Assembly: GCA_035642095.1 (NCBI GenBank)
Contig: DASQTB010000029.1
Location: forward strand, 1-21,903
Origin: DASQTB01 sp035642095
GTDB taxonomy: Bacteria; Actinomycetota; UBA4738; CALAEC01
Reading direction: 5' to 3'
DNA length: 21,903 nt
The translations under genes were made by a program, and so were the position numbers. Shown in pieces: positions 1 to 7,048 of the stretch (position 1 is its first letter; each line of letters opens with the position of its first letter). Below the pieces are notes generated by a model that saw only the letters and a program-made list of their open reading frames with translations, did no database searches and had not been told where the DNA came from.

Positions 1-493
1 GTGCCCGTGCGGATACGCCGGCGATCCCCGCCGGCGGTGCCGGTGCCTCCCGAACCGCCTCGAGGCCTACCGGCAGCGGGTCTCCGGCCCGTTGGTCGAC
101 CGCCTCGATATCCGGCTCCGGGTGCCCCGCCTCTCTCGTTCCGAGCTCCTCGACGCGGCGGAGGGCGAACCATCGGCGGCGATCCGGGACCGGGTGGAGG
201 CGGCCCGGGACCAGCAACGGCGTCGGTTCGTCGAGGGTTCGTGCCGGAGCAACGGTGAGATGAGCGGGGCCCTGGCCCGGCGCTCGGCCAACTTGACGAG
301 GGCCGCCGAGACGGTTCTCGGACGGGCCGTGGATCGGTTCGCGCTGAGCGGCCGGGGCTTCGACCGGGCCCTCAAGGTGGCTCGGACCATCGCCGACCTT
401 GACGGATCCGAGGCGGTCGATGCACAGCACCTCCTGGAGGCCCTGAGCTTCCGCGGTGAGCCCCTCGGCGAGGAGGAGTCCGGTGTCGCCTGA
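1..493 (+). CDS. yifB: YifB/ComM-family AAA+ ATPase (Mg-chelatase-like), 3' end only
   Basis: This is the C-terminal part of a YifB/ComM protein; the gene begins upstream of the window and the reading frame starts at base 2. The first codons read CPCGY-GDP followed by a CRC motif, the four-cysteine cluster typical of the family, then a VSGPLVDRLDIRLRVPR block, the usual 'SGPLLDRIDLHVEVP' signature. The C-terminal Mg_chelatase_C helical region (RAAETVLGRAVDRFALSGRGFDR, then the IADLDGSEAVD segment) is complete and ends at TGA 491-493. ComM homologues are hexameric helicases that promote branch migration during natural transformation. The stop overlaps the dprA start by 11 bases, so the two are translationally coupled, as in other Actinobacteria. 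The AAA+ core, including the Walker motifs, lies outside the window and cannot be checked. Confidence 0.93.
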   Translation, partial: CPCGYAGDPRRRCRCLPNRLEAYRQRVSGPLVDRLDIRLRVPRLSRSELLDAAEGEPSAAIRDRVEAARDQQRRRFVEGSCRSNGEMSGALARRSANLTRAAETVLGRAVDRFALSGRGFDRALKVARTIADLDGSEAVDAQHLLEALSFRGEPLGEEESGVA

Positions 494-1661
494 CCGCGTC
501 TCAGCCGCCGGCGGGTCCGTCCGAGCCGGCCAGCCCGGGGCGTGGCCGGAAGGATTCGCCACGGCGGAGGCAGACCGGGAGGCACTCCTGGTCCTGTCCC
601 ACCTCGGCTCGCTGACCCCCGCTCGGCTGCACGCCCTGGCGTGGCAGGAGGGATCGGCTCGCCGATGCTTGGGCGCGGTCCGAGGGGGGCGGCTGGCCAC
701 CGGGGTCGATCGAGCGATCGCCGACGCCGTCGATCCGAAGGAGGTCCGGCGGAGGCTGGACCGAGCCGGCGGACGCATGGTGGTGCCCGGAGATCGGGAC
801 TACCCCCTCGGACTGCTCGATCTGCCCGATCCGCCGGGATGGCTCTTCGCCCGGGGAGGGCCACTGGTGGGATGGCCGGCCGCGGTCGCCATCGTCGGCG
901 CTCGGAGATGCACCCCGTACGGTAGGGAAGTGGCCAGTGTCGTGGCTGGCCACCTGGCAGCGGTGGGAGTCGTGGTGGTGAGCGGCGCCGCCCGGGGCAT
1001 CGATGCGGCCGCCCACCAGGGCGCCCTTCGGGCCGATGGGCCGTCGGCGGCCGTGCTCGGGTCTGGGATCGACGTCTCCTATCCCAGGACGAACGCGAGC
1101 CTGATCGACCGGTTGGCCGCCGCCGGTGCCGTGGTCAGCGAGTACCCGCCCGGCCACCCGGCCCTTCCCCGCCGGTTCCCGGCCCGCAATCGGATCGTGG
1201 CAGCCCTGTCGGACGCGGTCGTGGTCGTGGAGGGAGCGGAGGGGAGCGGGTCCTTGATCACGGCGGAGTTCGCCCAGGACCTGGGACGAGACGTGATGGC
1301 CGTCCCCGGGCCGGTGACGGGACCGCTGTCTGCCGCGCCGAACGGGCTGATCAAGGACGGCTGCCACCTGGTCGCCTCATCCGAGGACGTCCTGGACGTG
1401 TTGGGACTGTCCGGGTTGGCTCCGGCGAGGCCGGGGCCGATGCCGGAAGACGTCCGCATGCGGAATCTGGGGGACGACGAGCGTCGGGTCCTCGCCCGGC
1501 TGCCCGGGTCGCCCGTCACGGTCGATGCTGTCGCCGCGGCGGCGGGGATCGATCCTCGTCGAGCCCTGGGAGCGCTGGCCTCGCTGGAGCTCGAGGGCCT
1601 GGCTCGGTCCGAGGACGGTCGGTACCGGCGGGCGGGATCCGGGTCTCCCGCCGCGAAGTAG
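483..1661 (+). CDS. dprA: DNA-processing protein DprA/Smf
   Basis: DprA binds incoming single-stranded DNA and loads RecA during transformation. The SMF Rossmann-like domain (about residues 100-310) is clear: a GDRDYP segment, AIVGARRCTPYG, SGAARGIDAAAH, GSGIDVSYPRTN, SEYPPG, FPARNRI and VVEGAEGSGSLITA, then PNGLIKDGCHL. A C-terminal winged-helix-like segment follows (about 320-392). I place the start at GTG 483, because AGGAGG at 471-476 sits six bases upstream and the start overlaps the yifB stop; an upstream in-frame GTG at 456 has no comparable site. The predicted product is 392 residues, normal for the family. It is co-transcribed with yifB. No xerC overlap follows; a 512-bp gap comes next. 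Confidence 0.95.
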   Translation: MSPDRVSAAGGSVRAGQPGAWPEGFATAEADREALLVLSHLGSLTPARLHALAWQEGSARRCLGAVRGGRLATGVDRAIADAVDPKEVRRRLDRAGGRMVVPGDRDYPLGLLDLPDPPGWLFARGGPLVGWPAAVAIVGARRCTPYGREVASVVAGHLAAVGVVVVSGAARGIDAAAHQGALRADGPSAAVLGSGIDVSYPRTNASLIDRLAAAGAVVSEYPPGHPALPRRFPARNRIVAALSDAVVVVEGAEGSGSLITAEFAQDLGRDVMAVPGPVTGPLSAAPNGLIKDGCHLVASSEDVLDVLGLSGLAPARPGPMPEDVRMRNLGDDERRVLARLPGSPVTVDAVAAAAGIDPRRALGALASLELEGLARSEDGRYRRAGSGSPAAK

Positions 1662-2173
1662 TCGATGTCCCAGAACCCGTACGTGTCACCCGACTTCCGG
1701 GCTGCAACCTGACCCACCTCGTCGTCGACACGAGGTCGCTCGCCAACTTCAGCGCCGGAACGAGGATCGGGACGATCCTTCGGATCGCGAACGGATGGAG
1801 CCTGGTCAACGGGCCCCTGTGCCCGTGAGGGACCGAGGCCATGGCCGCGAGGGGCGGAACGGCTAGAAGCGGAGGGCTTTCCAGACGTCTTCGCCCGACG
1901 CCCTCAGGTCCGTGGGCGACGGGGGCTCGCTGATCCGCCCGGGGCGTCGTCGGGAACGGGACGCCGCCCATCGGGCCACCCGTGCCGCCCGGGCCGCCTG
2001 GAGCCGTCGCTGTTGGTCCAGCGCGCACGGCACATGGCCGATCACCGGTCCGATCATCGCGTCGCTCGCCCCACGATCCTGATCGCTCCCCATCGTCCCA
2101 CAGGGCGGGGGTGATGGGCAGGGGGGAGAAGCTGTGTTACAAGGATCGAAACCCTCAGACCGACGGACCGGAC
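1662..2173. other. 512-bp intergenic gap with coding-like patches but no recognised gene
   Basis: This gap separates dprA from the recombinase gene. At about 1660-1828 one plus frame stays open with almost every third codon base G or C (it includes NLTHLVVDTRSLANF and ILRIANGW, ending at TGA 1826-1828), but it has no ATG or GTG start in the gap and I recognise no family. An opposite-strand frame shares the same third positions, so the true strand is unclear. It could be a gene remnant. A second open frame lies on the minus strand at 1863-2093 and is listed separately. I see no tRNA, repeat or strong terminator here. Confidence 0.5.
1863..2093 (-). CDS. Possible small hypothetical protein (76 aa)
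   Basis: A minus-strand open frame starts at ATG 2091-2093 and ends at TAG 1863-1865. Its third codon positions are mostly G or C, as expected of a real gene in this genome. The middle (residues about 27-50: LDQQRRLQAARAARVARWAAS) would form an Arg/Ala-rich helix, and the end reads EDVWKALRF. There is no good Shine-Dalgarno site upstream, and internal ATG or GTG codons could also be the start. No family is recognised. In such GC-rich DNA an open frame of this length can occur by chance, so this is a weak call. Confidence 0.22.
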   Translation of the reverse strand: MGSDQDRGASDAMIGPVIGHVPCALDQQRRLQAARAARVARWAASRSRRRPGRISEPPSPTDLRASGEDVWKALRF

Positions 2174-3082
2174 ATGCTCACCGACGACCTCTCGGACGAC
2201 GACATCCGCCTGGTGGAGGAGTTCCTCCGCCACCTCAGCCTGGAGCGCCGGCTTTCTCCCCGGACGGTGGAGGCCTATCGCGACGACCTGACCGGACTGG
2301 CGGCGTTCCTAGGGCGCGGCGGCGCCGACCTTCGAACCGCCATCCATGGACAGCTGCGGAGATGGTTGGCCCATCTGGCCACCAGGGAATACGCCCGATC
2401 ATCGATCGCCCGGAAGGCGGCCGCGGCGCGATCCTTCTATCGGTATGCCGTGCGGCGAGGACACGTCGCGGCCAGCCCGGCGTCGGTCCTGGCGTCCCCG
2501 AAGGTTCCCCTCCGGCTCCCGTCGGTGCTGAAGGTAGGCGAAGCCGCGGGGCTTGTCTCGGCTCCAGATCCCATCGACGAGTGGGCCCTTCGGGACCGGG
2601 CGGTGCTCGAGCTGCTGTACGCCAGCGGCCTCCGCGTCTCCGAGCTGTGCGGGCTCCAGGTCGCGGACGTGGACCTGGATGTGGGCCGGGTCCGGGTCGT
2701 CGGGAAAGGGGACAAGGAACGCGAGGTGCCGGTGGGCGACATCGCCCGTGACGCCGTCCGGGCCTATCTCACCGACTCGCGGCCGATCGTCGCACCTGAG
2801 GGCGAAACCGCCCTGTTCTTCAACCGGCGCGGGAAGCGACTGAGTCCCCGCGACGTTCGTTCCATAGTGGAAAAATACCGGCGACGGATTCCGGCGGGGC
2901 GACGAGTGACCCCCCACACGCTGCGCCACTCGTTCGCCACACACCTCATGGAGGGAGGTGCCGACATCAGAGCGGTGCAGGAGATGCTGGGACATGCCAG
3001 CTTATCGACCACCCAGCGGTACACGCACGTGTCGCGCGCCGCCCTGTTCGGCGCACACCGGCGGAGCCACCCGAGGGCCTGA
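2174..3082 (+). CDS. xerD: Tyrosine recombinase XerC/XerD
   Basis: This is a site-specific tyrosine recombinase of the Xer type, expected to resolve chromosome dimers at dif with FtsK. The N-terminal SAM-like DNA-binding domain covers about residues 10-100 (VEEFLRHLSLERRLSPRTVEAYRDDL) and the catalytic domain about 115-300. All six catalytic residues are visible: R154, K178, H248, R251, H274 and the nucleophile Y283 (in YTHVS). The 302-residue length and HPRA C-terminus are typical of chromosomal XerC/XerD rather than a phage integrase. I prefer ATG 2174 because it fits the family N-terminus; in-frame GTG 2111 and ATG 2114 would add about 20 residues. No clear Shine-Dalgarno site precedes 2174. 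The stop overlaps the sigma-factor ATG by one base (TGATG). XerC versus XerD cannot be settled by eye; XerC is the usual name at this locus. Confidence 0.93.
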   Translation: MLTDDLSDDDIRLVEEFLRHLSLERRLSPRTVEAYRDDLTGLAAFLGRGGADLRTAIHGQLRRWLAHLATREYARSSIARKAAAARSFYRYAVRRGHVAASPASVLASPKVPLRLPSVLKVGEAAGLVSAPDPIDEWALRDRAVLELLYASGLRVSELCGLQVADVDLDVGRVRVVGKGDKEREVPVGDIARDAVRAYLTDSRPIVAPEGETALFFNRRGKRLSPRDVRSIVEKYRRRIPAGRRVTPHTLRHSFATHLMEGGADIRAVQEMLGHASLSTTQRYTHVSRAALFGAHRRSHPRA

Positions 3083-3909
3083 TGGCGACCGCTCCCGCCT
3101 CCCGACGGCGGCCGGCCTCGCGCCGTCGCGAACCGCCGACAGAAGCGGAGATCAACGAGCTCGACGGCCTGTGGCGGGACTTCAAGGACGCTCATTCGGC
3201 GGCGGCTCGCGAGCGCCTCATCCTCCACTACGCGCCGCTGGTGAAGTACGTCGCCGGACGGGTGGGGGCAGGCCTCCCCCAGAGCGTCGAACAGGCGGAT
3301 CTCGTCTCGAACGGCATGTTCGGCTTGATGGACGCCCTGGAGAAGTACGACCGAGGGCGAGAGGTGAAGTTCGAGACGTACGCCATCCCTCGGATCCGGG
3401 GGGCCATCCTCGACGAGCTTCGGGCCATGGACTGGGTCCCCAGATCGATCCGCTTCAAGGCCCGTGAGGTCGACAAGGCTCACACCACACTCGAGGCGAA
3501 GCTGGGTCGAGCCCCGACCGATCCGGAGGTTGCCGAGCAGCTGGGCATCGAACTGGAAGAGCTGCACGAGGTCATCACTCAGATCTCGTTGGTCTCGGTG
3601 ATGGCCCTGGAGGAAGTGATCGGCAGCGACGAGAAGGGTGAGCAACGGTCGCTCCTCGACACGCTGGCCGACGCCGCGGGCTCCGATCCCACCGCGGCCC
3701 TGGAAGATCACGAGATGCGCGGGATGCTCTCCGCGGCCATCAACTCGCTCTCGGAGCGGGAGAAGATCGTCATCACGCTCTACTACTTCGAGGGCCTCAC
3801 CCTGTCGGAGATCGGGGACATCTTGGGCGTCACCGAGTCGCGCATCTGTCAGATCCACACCAAGGCGGTCGGTTCACTCCGGAACAATCTCGTCGACCGG
3901 GACGAGTAG
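3082..3909 (+). CDS. whiG: RNA polymerase sigma factor, WhiG/FliA (sigma-28) type
   Basis: A 275-residue group 3 sigma factor. Region 2 lies at about residues 45-115 (LVKYVAGRVGAGLP, DLVSNGMFGLMDALEKYD, KFETYAIPRIRGAILDELR, DWVPRS), region 3 at about 125-185 and region 4 at about 215-268 (LSEREKIVITLYYFEGLTL, EIGDILGVTESRICQIHTKA). The DWVPRS and RGAILDELR blocks are diagnostic of the FliA/WhiG/sigma-28 branch. In Streptomyces the homologue controls sporulation; in motile bacteria it drives flagellar genes. Position next to dprA and before the M23 peptidase and rpsB matches whiG synteny. No flagellar or sporulation target genes are visible in the window, so which programme it runs is unknown. 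It starts at ATG 3082, overlapping the recombinase stop by one base. Confidence 0.93.
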   Translation: MATAPASRRRPASRRREPPTEAEINELDGLWRDFKDAHSAAARERLILHYAPLVKYVAGRVGAGLPQSVEQADLVSNGMFGLMDALEKYDRGREVKFETYAIPRIRGAILDELRAMDWVPRSIRFKAREVDKAHTTLEAKLGRAPTDPEVAEQLGIELEELHEVITQISLVSVMALEEVIGSDEKGEQRSLLDTLADAAGSDPTAALEDHEMRGMLSAAINSLSEREKIVITLYYFEGLTLSEIGDILGVTESRICQIHTKAVGSLRNNLVDRDE

Positions 3910-3967
3910 CGCCGACGGCGAAGGGCTCGTCGGGGCATTTGCCAACGTTCGTGTCAGCGGCCCCTGC

Positions 3968-3973
3968 TACGGT
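3968..3973 (+). promoter_or_regulatory. Candidate -10 box of the M23 peptidase gene
   Basis: TACGGT preceded by TG two bases upstream (an extended -10). Transcription would begin near 3980, leaving about 19 nt including an AGAGGA ribosome site before GTG 3999. No convincing -35 is seen. Confidence 0.4.
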
Positions 3974-3998
3974 CCCGGCGAAAGAGAGGATCGACATC

Positions 3999-4577
3999 GT
4001 GTGGGGTACGTTGGGTATCGCCGCGGCCCTGAGCGTCGCCGCCGCCGTGAGTCCGTTGGCTGGCCATGGACCCCCGGGCCTTTCGGACGGCACCGGCGCA
4101 GTGGGGTCCGGGGTCGCTTCCGTGCACGCTGGGCCGGAGTACGGAACGTACACCTGGCCGGTCGAGGGGCCCGTTCTTCGCTCGTTCGAACTGCCCGAGG
4201 GACCTTTCGGCGCGGGACACCGCGGCATCGACATCGCCGCGCCGGTCGGAACGGCGGTCCGAGCTGCGGCCGAAGGAGTGGTCGCCTTCGCCGGCCCGGT
4301 GGCGGGTTCGCTGTTCGTCTCCATCGATCACCTCGACGGTGTCCGGACAACCTATTCGTGGCTCTCCTCGGTTCAGGTTCGGGCCGGCGACCAGGTAACG
4401 GAGGGGGCGGTCATCGGGGCGTCCGGTGTGGGACATCCTGGAGTCGATCCGGCCCATCTGCACTTCGGTGCTCGCTACGCCGGCGAGTACCTGGACCCGA
4501 TGCTCCTCCTGGCACGAAGTAGTCTGGTCGGGCTGATCCGGTTGGCCCCGGTGGAGGAGTTGGGGCCGACGACCTAG
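3999..4577 (+). CDS. Secreted M23/LytM-like peptidase-fold protein
   Basis: A 192-residue exported protein. Residues 1-22 form a hydrophobic signal segment (VWGTLGIAAALSVAAAVSPL). The M23 (LytM/lysostaphin) fold follows from about residue 50: a WPVEGPVLRSF entry strand, the zinc-binding H-R-G-I-D motif (H74, D78) and a terminal H-L-H-F motif (H153, H155). The zinc ligands are therefore present. The usual Y-x-H-L segment reads YSWL (residues 119-122), so the second catalytic histidine is replaced by Trp121; from memory, other actinobacterial homologues at this rpsB-proximal locus also lack it. It may be a weak or regulatory cell-wall hydrolase. I chose GTG 3999 because AGAGGA (3985-3990) lies eight bases upstream and the signal peptide starts there; TTG 3939 is an alternative. 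Confidence 0.88.
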   Translation: MWGTLGIAAALSVAAAVSPLAGHGPPGLSDGTGAVGSGVASVHAGPEYGTYTWPVEGPVLRSFELPEGPFGAGHRGIDIAAPVGTAVRAAAEGVVAFAGPVAGSLFVSIDHLDGVRTTYSWLSSVQVRAGDQVTEGAVIGASGVGHPGVDPAHLHFGARYAGEYLDPMLLLARSSLVGLIRLAPVEELGPTT

Positions 4578-4591
4578 CGCGGACGCCACCA

Positions 4592-4597
4592 TAGAAT
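4592..4597 (+). promoter_or_regulatory. Candidate -10 box, leaderless start of the beta-propeller gene
   Basis: TAGAAT lies eight bases before ATG 4606. Transcription would start at or just before the ATG, giving a leaderless mRNA; no Shine-Dalgarno site is present. Confidence 0.5.
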
Positions 4598-4605
4598 TGG
4601 CGGCC

Positions 4606-5979
4606 ATGTCCTTCCGCCCCCGTCGCCGATCTCTCCGGATCGCGGCCATCGCCGCCTACTTCATCGTCGCTGCATCCGGATCGAGAGCGGCCACAGAAGC
4701 CTTCCAGGACGCCGCCGACTGGCCCATGGCCGGGAAGGATCCGGCTCACTCGGGGAAGGCGGACGGGCCCGTCCCTCCCTATCGCGAGGCATGGCGGGCG
4801 ACGCTCGGAGGTGGAGGGCCGGTGGCAGGGCCGATTGTCGCCGCCGGCCTCGTGGTCGTGGTGACGGACCGGGACGTCCGGGCCCTCGACGCCGGGACGG
4901 GACGGCCGATGTGGAAGGTCGCCCGAAGCGCAGGCGACGCCGGCGTTCCGGCCGCATCCGGCGAGCTTGTCGTCCATGCGTCGGGGGGCGCTCGGACCGG
5001 AACCGTGGTGGCTCGGACCATCGTCGACGGAGCTCTGCGGTGGCGGACGAACCTAGGTTCCGCGGTGCCCGGGCCCATCGTCATCGGCTACGAGCTCGTC
5101 TTCGCGGGAACGGCGGCCGGATCCCTGATCGGTCTGGACTTAGCGTCGGGGGAAGAACGGTTCCGGTTCGAAGCCCCAGGGGTGATCGCCGGTGCACCGG
5201 CGCTGTCGGGCGGCTTGATCCTCGCCTCGTGGGAGGAGCGGGGGACCGGTCGGGCCACCGTTCGGGCCTTCGAGCTTCCCCCCAACGGCCAGGCGCCCGC
5301 GCCCCTCTGGCAGATCACGACCGATCCGGGACTCCTGGCCTCGGCGGGTGTGTCGGTCGGGCGAGCAACCGTCTTCGTGGCGGCCGGTGACGGCAGCGTT
5401 CGGGCGGTCGAGCCGGAGGGGGGTGTGGAACGGTGGGTGGTTCGGTTGCCCGAGGTGACGGCCTCCGACCAGATCCCGCTGGGGGGCCCCGCGCTGATCG
5501 TCGCCGACCGGCTCCACGTCTCGGCACTGGATCCGGCCTCGGGGGAGGAGCGGTGGAGCTACCGGCTGGCCGACGGCCGAAACCTCGGGGGGAGGGAGGT
5601 CAACACCCTTTCGGCGACGACCCCCGCCGTGGTCGGCTCGGCGGTGGTCCTCGGGGATGCGACCGGGCTGGTCTCCGCGATCGATCTCCGATCGGGTCGG
5701 CGCGTCTGGCGGGCCGACATAGGCAACGGCGCCGCAGCCCCTCCCGCGGCCGGCGGTGATCTGCTGTACGTGGCCACGCTGGGATCTGAGGGAGAGCTCG
5801 TCGCCTTGGAGCACGACGTCGAAGGGAAGCTCCTGGACGAGGTCTCGGATACGGTTCTGTCTCCCGTCCGGGCCGTTCTCAACTTCCTGGTCGCCGCGGT
5901 GTCCGCCTTCATCATCATCCTGGGCACCTTCCGGTATCTCCTGGGTGGACGCCGGGCGGGGTCGGAACCGTCTCAGTGA
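4606..5979 (+). CDS. PQQ-type beta-propeller protein with signal peptide and C-terminal membrane anchor
   Basis: A 457-residue envelope protein. Residues 1-29 look like a signal peptide (Arg-rich start, IAAIAAYFIVAASGSRA). It then has the WPMAGKDPAHSG entry motif of PQQ-like (PF13360-type) propellers and several blades with the pattern 'V-x-A-L-D-x-x-T/S-G-x-x-x-W' (RALDAGTGRPMWK, IGLDLASGEERFR, SALDPASGEERWSYR, SAIDLRSGRRVWR). Near the end, residues about 424-446 form a transmembrane helix followed by a basic tail, so the propeller should be outside the cell and the tail inside. The fold resembles BamB or quinoprotein dehydrogenases, but I see no evidence for PQQ binding or enzyme activity. 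A leaderless start at ATG 4606 is preferred over TTG 4597. The stop overlaps the next gene's GTG (GTGA), suggesting the two membrane proteins act together. Confidence 0.85.
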   Translation: MSFRPRRRSLRIAAIAAYFIVAASGSRAATEAFQDAADWPMAGKDPAHSGKADGPVPPYREAWRATLGGGGPVAGPIVAAGLVVVVTDRDVRALDAGTGRPMWKVARSAGDAGVPAASGELVVHASGGARTGTVVARTIVDGALRWRTNLGSAVPGPIVIGYELVFAGTAAGSLIGLDLASGEERFRFEAPGVIAGAPALSGGLILASWEERGTGRATVRAFELPPNGQAPAPLWQITTDPGLLASAGVSVGRATVFVAAGDGSVRAVEPEGGVERWVVRLPEVTASDQIPLGGPALIVADRLHVSALDPASGEERWSYRLADGRNLGGREVNTLSATTPAVVGSAVVLGDATGLVSAIDLRSGRRVWRADIGNGAAAPPAAGGDLLYVATLGSEGELVALEHDVEGKLLDEVSDTVLSPVRAVLNFLVAAVSAFIIILGTFRYLLGGRRAGSEPSQ

Positions 5980-6911
5980 GCCGGAAGCGACGGAGACGAG
6001 GCGGGGGGATGGCTGATCGACCCCGGGCGTCCACCGCCGCGGCCGAACCGACGGCCTCCGCCGACCCGGCTCGGGAGGATGGATCCGCGGAGGTGGATCG
6101 ATCGACGCGGGAGGAGCCGCACCTTCCGCGGGTGACCGAGTCGCTGGCCAGAGCTCTCCGGACCGTCGGATCCTCACCACTCCTCCTGACGGTGGCGTTC
6201 CTCTCGCTGCTGTCGACCTGGGGCCTGTTCGCGTCCCTGGGCGTCGAGGGAGACCCACGGTTCCTGGCCCTCCTCATGGCCATCTCGCCGGCGCATCTGT
6301 TCTTCACGGATGGCAGCGTGGCGCTCTTCGGAGGATCCCCGGTGGCCGCCCTGGGGAGTCTGGCCGGGCTGGCGGCGCTCCGAGCGGTCACGTTCACCCT
6401 CTTGATCCTGCTGATCGAAGGCACCCGACGGTCCGAGATCAGCGGCCGGAGGATCGCCGGCCGGCTCCCTCGGGCCGCGGCCACTTTCGCCACCCTCTAC
6501 CTGGGCGAGGTCGTCCTGGTGGTGGTGCTCTCGGCGGTCCTCCCCGCTGTGCTCGGTCAGTTCTCGGTGGTGGTCATTCCGGCGGCGATCTACTTCCTGG
6601 CCCTGGCTCCGGTCGTGGTCACGGTCGAGGGAGTGTCGATCCGCGAGGGTCTGGTCCGGGGCGTGCGCGCCGTGCGTCTGCCCAGAACCGGGCACCTGGG
6701 CCTGGCTCTGGGGTATTTCGTGTTCCTCTATCTCGCCGCCGCGATCTCCCCGTTCGGCCCGCTGTCGCCCGCCACCCCCACCCTCCTGGCCTGGGCCTTC
6801 GCCCTGCTGATGACCTTCCTCCACGTCTCGGTGCTCGGTACGCTCGTGCTCAGGTGGGCGGCCGTCCGCGACCAGGTCGCGGGGTCCGGCGAGTCCCGCG
6901 GCCGCCGTTGA
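5976..6911 (+). CDS. Multi-span membrane protein of unknown function
   Basis: A 311-residue protein I do not recognise. The first 50 or so residues are basic (SRKRRRRGGG) and then disordered, rich in Ala/Glu/Asp. Six or seven hydrophobic segments follow at about residues 67-90, 95-112, 122-147, 167-192, 196-218, 241-259 and 268-293. The loop VEGVSIREGLVRGVRAVRLPR (about 217-237) resembles the conserved loop seen in several poorly described actinobacterial membrane proteins, but I cannot name a family. GTG 5976 overlaps the stop of the propeller gene (GTGA); ATG 6009 is an alternative and has GAGG at 5999-6002. Coupling to the preceding gene suggests a shared envelope role. Both sit between the M23 gene and rpsB, where other actinobacteria may carry different genes. 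Confidence 0.75.
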   Translation: MSRKRRRRGGGMADRPRASTAAAEPTASADPAREDGSAEVDRSTREEPHLPRVTESLARALRTVGSSPLLLTVAFLSLLSTWGLFASLGVEGDPRFLALLMAISPAHLFFTDGSVALFGGSPVAALGSLAGLAALRAVTFTLLILLIEGTRRSEISGRRIAGRLPRAAATFATLYLGEVVLVVVLSAVLPAVLGQFSVVVIPAAIYFLALAPVVVTVEGVSIREGLVRGVRAVRLPRTGHLGLALGYFVFLYLAAAISPFGPLSPATPTLLAWAFALLMTFLHVSVLGTLVLRWAAVRDQVAGSGESRGRR

Positions 6912-6917
6912 TCGCCC

Positions 6918-6926
6918 TGCTAAACT
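6918..6926 (+). promoter_or_regulatory. Extended -10 promoter of the rpsB operon
   Basis: TG-C-TAAACT: an extended -10 with the hexamer at 6921-6926, just after the upstream stop codon. Transcription would begin near 6933, giving a leader of about 115 nt. No good -35 is seen, as expected for an extended -10. Confidence 0.55.
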
Positions 6927-6934
6927 AGATGCGC

Positions 6935-7023
6935 CGGCCGTCCATGGGCGGCCGAGTACACACGCCCGGGGACCCGTCCTCCGGTCCACCGCGAGGTGGC
7001 ACGGGACGGGGATGAGCCGGGCG
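6935..7023 (+). ncRNA. Structured 5' leader of rpsB (candidate S2-binding regulatory RNA)
   Basis: The leader folds by eye into nested perfect helices. A first hairpin pairs CGGCCG 6935-6940 with 6949-6954. A larger domain is closed by CGCCCGG 6963-6969 with CCGGGCG 7017-7023 (7 bp), then CCCGTCC 6973-6979 with GGACGGG 7004-7010 (7 bp), and capped by CCACC 6986-6990 with GGTGG 6995-6999 around a GCGA (GNRA) tetraloop. The domain ends 25 nt before the rpsB ATG. In other bacteria ribosomal protein S2 represses its own operon through such a leader, so autoregulation is a reasonable inference; no known family was matched. Confidence 0.5.
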
Positions 7024-7048
7024 GAGGAGACAACCGGAAGGAGGAGGC

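Noticed and set aside
456..482. Upstream GTG 456 as the dprA start
   Set aside because: No ribosome site precedes it, whereas GTG 483 has AGGAGG at ideal spacing.
2174..3082. Tyrosine recombinase as a sign of an integrated mobile element
   Set aside because: Length, sequence and place next to dprA and whiG fit chromosomal XerC/XerD; no attachment repeats, tRNA or cargo genes are nearby.
4606..5979. BamB outer-membrane assembly protein
   Set aside because: It has a C-terminal membrane anchor, no lipobox, and the genome looks actinobacterial, so only the fold is shared.
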